DNA of 36,514 bases from an uncultured Verrucomicrobiota bacterium (lineage in GTDB: Bacteria > Verrucomicrobiota > Verrucomicrobiia > Methylacidiphilales > UBA1321): positions 1 through 36,514 of the forward strand of contig CAIPBM010000061.1 of NCBI GenBank assembly GCA_903863295.1, read 5' to 3'. Positions 25,425 through 32,722 of this stretch are shown here, one piece after another. The notes beneath the pieces are model-generated. The model was given only the letters and a program-made list of their open reading frames with translations, was not told the origin of the DNA and did not search any database. Position 1 is the stretch's first letter, and each line of letters opens with the position of its first letter. The position numbers and the translations under genes are program-made.

Positions 25425-25749
25425 GGGCACGACAACCATTAGCTTTAGGCCGGTAACTTTAACAGGAAAAGATGAGGATAGTGAACGAGGAAGGAACCGA
25501 ACTCGGTGATTGTCCTTTTTCATGATGAGCACAGCGCTAGAATTCATGATTTCAGTTTTCATAGTCAAGCACCCCGGAACAACCTCCGAGGCCAACGTCG
25601 TCATCCTGGAGGGCCCGGCTCCCGCCGGGCCGCAAACGATGCTCGACCTGCAGAACGGCCCGGCAGGAGCCGGGCCCTCCAGGAAAAGAAGCTCAGCTCG
25701 TCAAAAGCGAGGTCTCGTTATTTGCCAATGCCTTCACTATTGTTGATTA
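25425..25749. other. Divergent intergenic region with GC-rich repeats
   Basis: About 325 bases separate the secreted unknown (minus) from the GH-A glycosidase (plus). The main content is the GC-rich inverted repeat at 25605-25683, described separately. The rest (25440-25600) contains no gene I can support. A promoter for the glycosidase gene should lie between 25690 and 25749, but no clear -35/-10 pair is visible. Confidence 0.5.
25605..25683. repeat. GC-rich inverted repeat, two-copy form
   Basis: CCTGGAGGGCCCGGCTCCCG (start of 25605-25632) and the segment at 25656-25683 (beginning CGGCCCGGCAGGAGCCGGGC) are reverse complements in 27 of 28 positions, with a 23-base spacer. The right arm contains the same 25 bases found at 4297-4321. 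The paired form would make a very stable hairpin upstream of the glycosidase gene. Confidence 0.8.
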
Positions 25750-27018
25750 ATGAATTACCTCAGACGTGGAGCGAGCCTTCTTTTCCTCGCGCTGCTTCTG
25801 TTGGGCTTCCTCCTTTGCCGACAGAGCCGGTCATTCGCACCGTTGAATGCGAACGATCCGCTCGCGGGAATGGGGGTGAACATTCACTTCACCGATCCCC
25901 GCCCCGGTGAAATGGAGATGATTTCCCAAGCGGGTTTCCGCTGGGTCCGCATGGATCTCAAGTGGAGCGAGACCGAAAAATCCCGCGGCGTCTATGACTT
26001 CAGCGCTTATGACCGGCTTCTGTCTCATCTCGATAAGTTTCATCTCCGGGCCTTGCTGATCTTCGACTACACCAACTCTCTCTATGATGAGAACAAGCCC
26101 ACCCACACCGACGAGGGGCGTGCGGCCTTTTCCCGTTGGGCTGCCGCCGCCGTAAGGCACTTCAAGGGCCGCGGCGTAATCTGGGAAATCTGGAATGAAC
26201 CGAACGGCGCGTGGTTCTGGAGGCCCAAGGCTAATGCTAACGACTACGCCAAACTTGCATTGAGCGTGAGTAAGGCCATCCACCGTGTCGCGCCGCACGA
26301 GATGGTGGTTGGTCCCGCCCTTTCAGGGTACCAAATGGATTTTCTTGAGGTCACGGCCAAGATGGGCGTCCTGGCCTACTGGTCGGGCATCACCATTCAT
26401 CCCTACCTGCGGAGCGGGCCCGAAACTTATGGTCAGGCCTACGATCAGACCCGTCAGTTGATTGACCGGTACGCCGCGCCGGGTCAACGCCTCAATGTCA
26501 TGTGTGGCGAATCCGGCTATACGACCACCTGGAAAGGTGTGGATGAGGTCATCCAGGGAAAATATCTCGCGCGACTTTTCCTCTTCGATGTCCTCTCTCA
26601 TGTCCCGCTGACCATCTGGTACGATTGGCGAAATGATGGAACCGATCCGAAAGACCCCGAATCAAACTTTGGCACCGTCCGCAATGAGTATCATTCCGGC
26701 GCCAACCCGGTTTACGATCCCAAGCCCGCCTATCTGGCAGCGCGAACCTACTCCCAACAGCTCAGCGGCTACCGTTTCAAGGAGCGGCTTCCCGTCGGCA
26801 CGAGTGAGGATTATGTTCTCTCCTTCACCCAAGGGGAGAATGTCCGCCTTGTGGCTTGGACCTCGGCCTCCTTCCCGCAAGAGGTGAGGATAGCCCTGCC
26901 GGACGGTGCCTACCACGTTACCAATTTCGATGGCCAGACCGGGCCGACACGTCAGGCCATTCATGGTGAATTGAACATGATGGTTGATGACGGCCCCCGG
27001 TATCTTCAGAAGCAGTAA
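25750..27018 (+). CDS. Clan GH-A glycoside hydrolase, secreted or membrane-anchored
   Basis: The 422-residue protein starts with a hydrophobic segment (LLFLALLLLGFLLC) that may be a signal peptide or anchor. The (beta/alpha)8 domain spans about residues 38-330. The acid/base Glu is E150 in IWEIWNEPNG, and the nucleophile is E254 in MCGESGYTTT; the barrel strand GMGVNIHFTDP, with FRWVRMDLKWSETE, is also family-like. A C-terminal beta-sandwich (about 345-422, VRLVAWTSASFPQEVRIALP) follows, as in GH39 and PslG-like enzymes. The substrate polysaccharide is not determined, though cell-surface exopolysaccharide is possible. Its neighbour downstream is a PpiD-like chaperone, 147 bases away. Confidence 0.85.
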   Translation: MNYLRRGASLLFLALLLLGFLLCRQSRSFAPLNANDPLAGMGVNIHFTDPRPGEMEMISQAGFRWVRMDLKWSETEKSRGVYDFSAYDRLLSHLDKFHLRALLIFDYTNSLYDENKPTHTDEGRAAFSRWAAAAVRHFKGRGVIWEIWNEPNGAWFWRPKANANDYAKLALSVSKAIHRVAPHEMVVGPALSGYQMDFLEVTAKMGVLAYWSGITIHPYLRSGPETYGQAYDQTRQLIDRYAAPGQRLNVMCGESGYTTTWKGVDEVIQGKYLARLFLFDVLSHVPLTIWYDWRNDGTDPKDPESNFGTVRNEYHSGANPVYDPKPAYLAARTYSQQLSGYRFKERLPVGTSEDYVLSFTQGENVRLVAWTSASFPQEVRIALPDGAYHVTNFDGQTGPTRQAIHGELNMMVDDGPRYLQKQ

Positions 27019-27165
27019 GACGGTTAGAATGTCTCTCCATCAATTGTGACAAGCGAGTATCTAAACCGATCATCGACACTTCCCGCTTGTCGCCGGGGCT
27101 TGGACTTAGCATCATGACACGATCATGTTTTCTCTTCCCGTCGTTATTAGGAGCATCGCCGCATT

Positions 27166-28782
27166 ATGATGAAGTTTCTTCGTAGCCAGTCCCAGACTGT
27201 GCTGATTATCGTCCTCGGCGTTATCGGTCTCGGTTTTCTTTTCTACGGCAGTTCCGGGAACTTACTGACCAGTTCCGGTGGTCATATCAGCAATGACTAT
27301 GGACGGATCGATGGCGACAATCTTTCCATCGCGGAACTTTATAATGCGGTGAGAGATACCCGCTACTCCTTCATCCTTGCCGGTCACGGCCAGGAACTGA
27401 GCCAGCCCGGCGCAAGCGCCCAGGTGGCCGAGGAAGCCTGGCGCCAGCTCCTGCTCCTTAATGAAGCCGATCGCCTCCACATCGGAGCCCAATACCCAGC
27501 CGCAGCCAAGGAAGTCAGCGACCAGGAGTTAGTCGATTACATCCGCAAGCAGCCGCTTTTCCAAAAAGACGGAGCCTTCAGCCCTGAACTCTATCGCGAA
27601 CGGCTCCAGCAAATTCAGAATATTCTCCGCCTTCCGGCTGACACCGGCACGGATCCCCTCGCCTCCACCGGAACGGTTGTCGAGACGATCATGCGAAACG
27701 AATTACGGGCCAGCGCCGTGAGTGAAGCGTTGCTCGCCACCGTCCGCGGCTCCGCCAAGGATGTCTCCGAGCGTTACGAAAAAATCTATGCTCCGGTTAC
27801 CGTGACCGTGGTCACGTTTGATCCCAAGAACTACATCGGGACGACAACGGTCAAGCCTGAGGAGATCGAATCCGAATATAAAAGCAATCCGACGAATCCC
27901 GCCTACCGCTCCAAGGAAAAACGGAAGGTTGACTACATCTTCCTGCAATTGACCCCGGAACAGGCGAAATTGACTGATGCGGAAAAGAAAGCCGCCATGG
28001 AAGCACTAGGGCAAAAAGCGCTCGATTTCGCCCTCGCCCTGCAACCTGAGCCCAGCGCGAATGGAACTGCTGCCTCCACGCCCGATTTTACGGCTGAAGC
28101 CAAGAAACGTGGCCTGAATCCGGCAACGACTGAATTCTTCACCGATGATGTGACTCCGGCGAATGTTCCCCCCAGCCCTAGCTTCAACAGCAACGCCTTT
28201 GCCTTGACGAAAGATAATCCAGTCAGCAAGCCGATCGCACTCGATACAGGCGTGGTGGTCATGCATCTAGTGGAAATCCAACCGAGCGACCTGTTGCCTC
28301 TCGATCAGGTCAAGGATGGGATCGCGAAAAAGCTCCAGCAGGCCAAAGGCGACATGACGAAGCAGCTTGCCGCCGCTCAAGCCTCCCAAGAGCTCAAAGC
28401 TGCCATGGCCAAGGGAACCGACTTCAAGACCGCGGCCACGAACCTGAAATTGAAGGTTGATACCCTGCCGGCCTTTGTCCCCGCCAAGGCTCCGCAGTCG
28501 GATCAACGACTCCAGACCATTGCTTACGTGGCAACCACGTTGGCTCCGGGCGAGGTTTCACAATCGGTGCCCGTCCAGAGTGACAACACCAACATCATTA
28601 TTCACGTCGACAGCCGCGACAAGGCCGACCCTGCTGGGTTGGCCGATTTTGAGCGCCAAGACCGCGCCTCGCAACATGGTCAGCTGCGTTCCATGGTTTA
28701 CGCGGATTGGGCCAATTGGCAGAGCAAACAACCCGGTATGCGCAAGCCGGTTGATTTGCAGGCCTACGGAACCGTGCAGTAA
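27166..28782 (+). CDS. PpiD/SurA-like periplasmic chaperone
   Basis: The 538-residue protein is anchored by one N-terminal helix (about residues 12-28, VLIIVLGVIGLGFLFYGSSG). Residues 30-220 follow the SurA-N/PpiD pattern: NLSIAELYNAVRDTRYS and EEAWRQLLLLNEADRLHI, then VSDQELVDYIRKQPLFQKDG. A parvulin-like part is seen near 310-370 (NAFALTKDNPVSKPIALDTG), but it is partial, so isomerase activity is doubtful. It is probably a periplasmic folding factor for exported proteins. AGGAG lies about 12 bases before ATG 27166; an ATG three bases on is equally plausible. It fits the many exported proteins in this part of the window. Confidence 0.85.
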   Translation: MMKFLRSQSQTVLIIVLGVIGLGFLFYGSSGNLLTSSGGHISNDYGRIDGDNLSIAELYNAVRDTRYSFILAGHGQELSQPGASAQVAEEAWRQLLLLNEADRLHIGAQYPAAAKEVSDQELVDYIRKQPLFQKDGAFSPELYRERLQQIQNILRLPADTGTDPLASTGTVVETIMRNELRASAVSEALLATVRGSAKDVSERYEKIYAPVTVTVVTFDPKNYIGTTTVKPEEIESEYKSNPTNPAYRSKEKRKVDYIFLQLTPEQAKLTDAEKKAAMEALGQKALDFALALQPEPSANGTAASTPDFTAEAKKRGLNPATTEFFTDDVTPANVPPSPSFNSNAFALTKDNPVSKPIALDTGVVVMHLVEIQPSDLLPLDQVKDGIAKKLQQAKGDMTKQLAAAQASQELKAAMAKGTDFKTAATNLKLKVDTLPAFVPAKAPQSDQRLQTIAYVATTLAPGEVSQSVPVQSDNTNIIIHVDSRDKADPAGLADFERQDRASQHGQLRSMVYADWANWQSKQPGMRKPVDLQAYGTVQ

Positions 28783-28820
28783 GGGCTATCGCATTTAAGA
28801 TGTGGTAAATTCAGTTACTA

Positions 28821-28878
28821 TTGCCCCGGACGACCTGCTGTCCGGGGCAACGCAGGCGACAGGACGCGATCAATCATT
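28821..28878. repeat. Palindromic intergenic repeat with GTCCGGG hairpin, second copy
   Basis: An 11-bp perfect stem, TTGCCCCGGAC (28821-28831) with GTCCGGGGCAA (28840-28850), is followed by GCAGGCGACAGGACGCGATC. On the reverse strand this matches the copy at 16497-16540, including CCTGTCGCC before the hairpin. It sits just after the PpiD-like gene and before the convergent envelope gene pair, so it may terminate transcription. Confidence 0.65.
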
Positions 28879-28952
28879 CTTCTGCGATCATCACTTGAGA
28901 ACAGACGACAAAATCCCCTTGCTGCGCGGTTAGGGCATTAAGCTGTTTAACG

Positions 28953-28978
28953 TGTGGGCTCGGCTTAAATCAAGCCCA
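28953..28978 (-). terminator. Hairpin after the envelope gene pair
   Basis: GTGGGCT (28953-28959) and AGCCCAC (28972-28978) form a 7-bp stem with a 12-nt loop. It lies just beyond the stop codon of the 28994-29794 gene on the minus strand. The following minus-strand bases are ACGTTTAAAC, only mildly U-rich. Confidence 0.45.
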
Positions 28979-28993
28979 CGATCTCCGACAGAC

Positions 28994-29794
28994 TTATTGC
29001 GTATCCGGGAGCTTACCGATCGTGGGTGGAGTCACCCCAACGACACTGTTGACCCGTCCCGCTGAGAAATAAACACCCAGCCCCACCTTGGCATGCGTCA
29101 CGGGGTCAGTTGTCATGTTTTGTGGGTAGGACCAGTATTCCCCCTGTGAATCGGGTTGCCCCAGATACTTGATCACGTCGGCCTCGGTCAGGTCATAGAG
29201 AAATTGCCGCCATTCCGGCAAACTGAGATCCTTGGCCTGAACCCGCTGGAGGAGCTTGGCCCGGGCCGCCACTTTCGCAGCCTCTGAATCTTTTTGAGCC
29301 TGGGTCTGATCCGCCAAGGTTTTCTGCAACTGCTGCAAATACTGCTGGGCAGCGGTTTGATGAGGACTCAAGGGATACGACCAGACGTAGGTCTCCGCCA
29401 AAAGCAATTGATCGCCTGGCTTGGCACCTGGATCAGTCATGACTTTCTGGAGCACGACGAAATCGTTTTCGTCGGTGTGATCGTACTGGACGAGTTGCTG
29501 CTTCAGAGCATCAACCTTCGCCTGGGCGTCCACAATCTGTTTTTGTAAATCAGGCAACTTGACCTTGAGCTGAATTTCTTCTTTTTTCGTATCAGCTATG
29601 GCTTGCTTGGTATTGATGAAGTCATGAACCGCCGCCTGAAATCCGGGGGTGAAGAGCCCCCACTGTTCCATGTCTTTTAAGTTATCGGCGGAGAGTTGTG
29701 TATCGGCATAAGCTGCTTGCGCCCCAACGGAGAGCCCGATCAGCGCGATCAGTCCGCAGGTGGCCCAGCATCGATTATATCTCGATTTATTCAT
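28994..29794 (-). CDS. Secreted coiled-coil protein with BamE-like C-terminal domain
   Basis: The 266-residue protein begins with a signal peptide (CGLIALIGLSVGAQAAYADT). Residues about 60-110 and 140-195 form coiled coils (KKEEIQLKVKLPDLQKQIVD, AQKDSEAAKVAARAKLLQ). The C-terminal 65 residues (LPEWRQFLYDLTEADVIKYL, GQPDSQGEYWSYPQN) resemble a SmpA/BamE-like fold and align with the end of the adjacent larger protein: L-x-x-x-R-Q-x-L, then G-x-P and a W-x-Y signature. Its start overlaps the stop of the upstream gene by four bases (ATGA), so it is translationally coupled. It is probably envelope-located. No lipobox was seen. Confidence 0.75.
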   Translation of the reverse strand: MNKSRYNRCWATCGLIALIGLSVGAQAAYADTQLSADNLKDMEQWGLFTPGFQAAVHDFINTKQAIADTKKEEIQLKVKLPDLQKQIVDAQAKVDALKQQLVQYDHTDENDFVVLQKVMTDPGAKPGDQLLLAETYVWSYPLSPHQTAAQQYLQQLQKTLADQTQAQKDSEAAKVAARAKLLQRVQAKDLSLPEWRQFLYDLTEADVIKYLGQPDSQGEYWSYPQNMTTDPVTHAKVGLGVYFSAGRVNSVVGVTPPTIGKLPDTQ

Positions 29795-31140
29795 TGAGAT
29801 ACCCCGTAGTAGTAGTCGACATTGCGAACCGTGCCCTCAAGAAAGTAAATAGTGAGACCGTGCTTTTCGTTGGCGACGGGATTGAAGACCATGTTACGTC
29901 CATAGCCCCAGCGGTCAGGCCCCGTCTCCGTGGGGGGCCCAAAGAGTGCCGTGACCTCAGCCCGGGTTTTCCCAATGAGCGCCTGTCGCAGTTCGGACAA
30001 GGTTGCCTCTCCTTTATCAGCCTTGGCCAGGAGATCCGCACGGGCTTGGGCTTGAGCGGCTGCAGCATCGGCTGCGGCCTGCTTTTGAGCGGCATCCTGG
30101 ATCGTCAGTTCACTATTGACGCCTGCGAGCTGCTCGAGAGCCTTCTGCTTCAGGCTCCCCGATGGAAATTGAATCAGGAACGCGTTCAACTGATCACGTG
30201 CCCCGGCTAAATCACCCTGGGCATGGAGCTTGGCGATTTTTGCGTAAATAAATTCCTCGGAATTCTTCCGATCTTCAATCTCCTTGGCAATTTTCGCCTG
30301 CTCGGCGTTAGCTTGGTCAATCTTACCCTGAGCTTCGCTGACTTGCGCCTTCACCTTGTCGCGCGAGGCTGCGGCATCGGCTAAATCTTTTTGGGCATCC
30401 TCCGTCGCACTCCTGATTTGCCCGGCAACATTCTGATCCGTGAACTGAACCATGATATTATTCAGCCGCGCCTTAGCCAGGGGACCCAGCACCAGCGTAC
30501 TGGCGATCGCATGGACCGTGATCAGGCTCAGATAAAAAAGTGCGGAGACAACAACGTTGGAGCGGAAGATCGCGCTGACCCAAAATGTTTGCACCACAAA
30601 ATCGATCAACAACATCACGGCTATGACCAGACCGACAAGAATGGCCGAGTGAATTGCAATCACTCCCAGGCAGGCCAGTCCCGTGAGAACTCCGAAGACC
30701 AGAATCAGGAGTAATCTTCCCGTCGCATAGATGACCGCGAGTTTAAATTTGGAATAAGCCGGTGCAAACAAGGCGGCGTAGCCAAAGCTAAGTCCAATAT
30801 CAAATCCCCATCCGACCAAAAGGTAGAGCAGAATGAAATTAGTCAGCGCCAGGAGAACCACGGGCAATCCGGCTTTGACGAGATCGTCCAGGTGCTGCTC
30901 AAAAATCGGGGACAAATCCTCCTCATGATTGAAGAGGTATTGCGGAAAATTTTCCGTCTCGGCCGTGGGTGCCTGCGCCTGCACGGGGGCGGCATTGGTG
31001 TCCGCCGCGTGGACTGGCCCGGAAAAAATCACGATCCAAAGCAGAAGCACTCCATAAGACAGGAGGGATTTACCCCAGAGGTTGAAGCCAAAAGAATAAA
31101 TCATCCTCATCATCAACCGATTGTTCAAAAACACATTCAC
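29791..31140 (-). CDS. Membrane coiled-coil protein with BamE-like C-terminal domain
   Basis: The 449-residue protein has a hydrophobic N-terminus (SYGVLLLWIVIFSGPVHA), cleaved or anchoring. Several hydrophobic segments follow at about 90-225 (VVLLALTNFILLYLLVGWGF, LLLILVFGVLTGLACLGVIA, ILVGLVIAVMLLIDFVV). A long coiled coil comes next (about 245-385, e.g. ADAAASRDKVKAQVSEAQGK), with Ala/Gln-rich stretches. The last 65 residues match the end of the next gene: ELRQALIGKTRAEVTALFGP, then RWGYGRNMVFNPVANEKHGL. The two genes are paralogous in this domain and overlap by four bases. Together they may form an envelope-spanning complex, which is inference. No family name could be assigned. Confidence 0.7.
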   Translation of the reverse strand: MNVFLNNRLMMRMIYSFGFNLWGKSLLSYGVLLLWIVIFSGPVHAADTNAAPVQAQAPTAETENFPQYLFNHEEDLSPIFEQHLDDLVKAGLPVVLLALTNFILLYLLVGWGFDIGLSFGYAALFAPAYSKFKLAVIYATGRLLLILVFGVLTGLACLGVIAIHSAILVGLVIAVMLLIDFVVQTFWVSAIFRSNVVVSALFYLSLITVHAIASTLVLGPLAKARLNNIMVQFTDQNVAGQIRSATEDAQKDLADAAASRDKVKAQVSEAQGKIDQANAEQAKIAKEIEDRKNSEEFIYAKIAKLHAQGDLAGARDQLNAFLIQFPSGSLKQKALEQLAGVNSELTIQDAAQKQAAADAAAAQAQARADLLAKADKGEATLSELRQALIGKTRAEVTALFGPPTETGPDRWGYGRNMVFNPVANEKHGLTIYFLEGTVRNVDYYYGVSQ

Positions 31141-31208
31141 AACAGTATTTACAGTTAAGACAGATTGTCCTGCTTGCCGTCAATACCGGAAGCAAGTATT
31201 TTGACCCC

Positions 31209-31445
31209 GTGAAGAATCGGTTTCTACTTATCAAGTCGATTACGATGGGAGCACTTAGCTTTCCAACGCCGTTCTTTATCTATTTTTTTATCACCGATGT
31301 CGATTTTGACGCGATGGGTGACCGCAGCCGATTCCTGCTGGTCACGATACTGTTGCTAAGCGGCGCGTTAATTGGAATGGCGTTCTACTACAAAGATTCC
31401 GCGATGGCCGCATTGAAGGATTGGTACCCTTCGGATAAATTGTAG
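31209..31445 (+). CDS. Small membrane protein of unknown function
   Basis: GTG 31209 gives 78 residues, with two hydrophobic segments (about 13-29, MGALSFPTPFFIYFFIT, and 42-59, FLLVTILLLSGALIGMAFYY). The start is uncertain; ATG 31245 would remove the first 12 residues. Its C-terminus (AALKDWYPSDKL) is polar. It sits between two minus-strand envelope genes, divergent from the coupled pair and convergent with the GYF_2-type protein. Codon use is like neighbouring genes. No family recognised. Confidence 0.45.
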   Translation: MKNRFLLIKSITMGALSFPTPFFIYFFITDVDFDAMGDRSRFLLVTILLLSGALIGMAFYYKDSAMAALKDWYPSDKL

Positions 31446-31456
31446 GCCTTCGCTGC

Positions 31457-32386
31457 TTAGCGAGCGAATTGGGAGACAAATCTCTTCCAGACGTTTTCCC
31501 GCTCCGCCTGACGGGCATCATCACTGAGATTGGCATTCCCAGAAATCAACGGTTCACCGGAGGCGTTTACCATCTGCTCAAGGATAAATTCCTTCCGCTG
31601 AGACTCATCATCCTGGGCCATACCGCCCAGTTGTTTCCAAGCATATCCGGAAAAACTATACTGGCCGGTCCAACCGGAAGTTAAAGCCACCCGCTCATAG
31701 CCCCCCCCGCCAAAAGGAGAATCGGGCGTGCTTCGCGCAAGGGCGACAAGAAAGTCAGACAGGTTCGATTCCGTGACCGAGGCCGAGCCGGGAATATGAA
31801 TGACAATAACGCTTGGCTGCATAAACGCCCCCAAGTGGGCATAAACGGGTACGTTGGAGTAAGAGGTCGTCCCCATTCTCGAAGTGAACGGTCGATCAAC
31901 GACGAGATAGTTCATACCCACCAGAAATAGAACCAGAATCCCCACGCCAATGCAGAGCCACTTCAGAGGATGAATTCCATGCTCCTCCTGCACAACGAGA
32001 TCGTTCGGGGAGGCAACTTTGGCAGGAACGGCCCTGACCGCCATCGGCGCCTGACCAGATGCAGCGCGAGCCACAGGCATTCCCGCCGCCACGGACTTGG
32101 CAACAGCAACACGTGGTGTCGCGGCCACCTGCGGTTGGGGAGTCGCTACAACCTTGGGCAAAGTTCCCGTGGCTACGCGAGGCACGGGCGCCGGCGCTAA
32201 TTTCTGGCTGGGCAGGAGTTGAGGAAGCTCTCGAACCTGCTTCCAGGCATTATCGATCGTGCTCCAGATTAATTGCGAATGGGTGATTTGACCTTGAGAG
32301 ATGGCCGCCCGAACCACTTGGCGGGGAAGTGAGGTCGTCTCCTGCTCCGTACCCTTGACGTGTAAAATGAGATGGGTATCTGGCAT
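31457..32386 (-). CDS. Membrane protein with N-terminal GYF_2-like domain
   Basis: The product from ATG 32386 has 309 residues. The N-terminal 60 residues (LPRQVVRAAISQGQITHSQL, then IWSTIDNAWKQVRELPQLLP) look like a GYF_2 domain, a small peptide-binding module, here with W-x(6)-W spacing. A long Pro/Ala/Val-rich linker follows (about 65-140), then one transmembrane helix (LCIGVGILVLFLVGMNYLVV, about 145-165). The extracytoplasmic C-terminal part has VIVIHIPGSASVTESNLSDF and SGWTGQYSFSGYAWKQ and is unassigned. The domain order (cytoplasmic GYF_2, linker, membrane, outer domain) is typical of membrane proteins in the PVC group. No Shine-Dalgarno motif is visible. The extra 32 residues upstream (to 32482) are unlikely. 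Confidence 0.7.
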   Translation of the reverse strand: MPDTHLILHVKGTEQETTSLPRQVVRAAISQGQITHSQLIWSTIDNAWKQVRELPQLLPSQKLAPAPVPRVATGTLPKVVATPQPQVAATPRVAVAKSVAAGMPVARAASGQAPMAVRAVPAKVASPNDLVVQEEHGIHPLKWLCIGVGILVLFLVGMNYLVVDRPFTSRMGTTSYSNVPVYAHLGAFMQPSVIVIHIPGSASVTESNLSDFLVALARSTPDSPFGGGGYERVALTSGWTGQYSFSGYAWKQLGGMAQDDESQRKEFILEQMVNASGEPLISGNANLSDDARQAERENVWKRFVSQFAR

Positions 32387-32505
32387 AATCAAAGAAAATA
32401 TATCATATTCCAGCCGTAAGACGAGATCAGGAATTGGGCCATGTTCCAGCGTATCTGCAAAGCGTTGATTGCCAATAAACAATAAAACATTACCTTCGGC
32501 GGAAA

Positions 32506-32545
32506 ATGTCTTTGGACATCAGAAAAGTGTCCATTTTTCTGACAC
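32506..32545. promoter_or_regulatory. Cluster of TGTC/GACA half-sites with overlapping hairpins
   Basis: TGTC occurs at 32507 and 32528, and GACA at 32515 and 32541. ATGTC-TTTG-GACAT (32506-32519) is one palindrome and GTGTC (32527-32531) with GACAC (32541-32545) another. TGGACA (32513-32518) can alternatively pair with TGTCCA (32528-32533), and TCAGAAAA (32519-32526) with TTTTCTGA (32535-32542). The region lies between the divergent GYF_2-type gene and the SRP RNA gene. It may be an operator. Confidence 0.4.
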
Positions 32546-32609
32546 TCAAGGGTATCTGGGAAGCCTTCTTTTTCGTAGCAAAATCCTCTTTCTCAAGCTA
32601 TGTTACCTG

Positions 32610-32704
32610 AGCCAGAAGTGGTAAAACGTCAGCAGGCCAACCCCGCCAGGTCCGAAAGGAAGCAACGGTAACTTGACTGCCGCTGTTACTGCTTCTGGTT
32701 TTTT
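32610..32704 (+). ncRNA. ffs: Signal recognition particle RNA (4.5S type)
   Basis: The sequence CCAGGTCCGAAAGGAAGCAA (32646-32665) carries the SRP domain IV core, with a GAAA tetraloop between paired TCC and GGA and the conserved AGCA on the 3' side. The outer stem joins CCAGAAG (32612-32618) with CTTCTGG (32692-32698), extended by further pairs to 32624 and 32686. The final stem runs into TTTTTT at 32699-32704, so the RNA's own end acts as an intrinsic terminator. TATGTT at 32599-32604 is a fitting -10 box, but no -35 match is clear. The length, about 95 bases, matches the short bacterial type without an Alu domain. The Ffh partner gene is not in this window. Confidence 0.95.
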
Positions 32705-32722
32705 CTTGGCTAAAACAGGAAC

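Noticed and set aside
25425..25604. N-terminal extension of the secreted protein upstream of nuoA
   Set aside because: The signal peptide begins at 25424 or 25439, and the extra residues would bury it internally.
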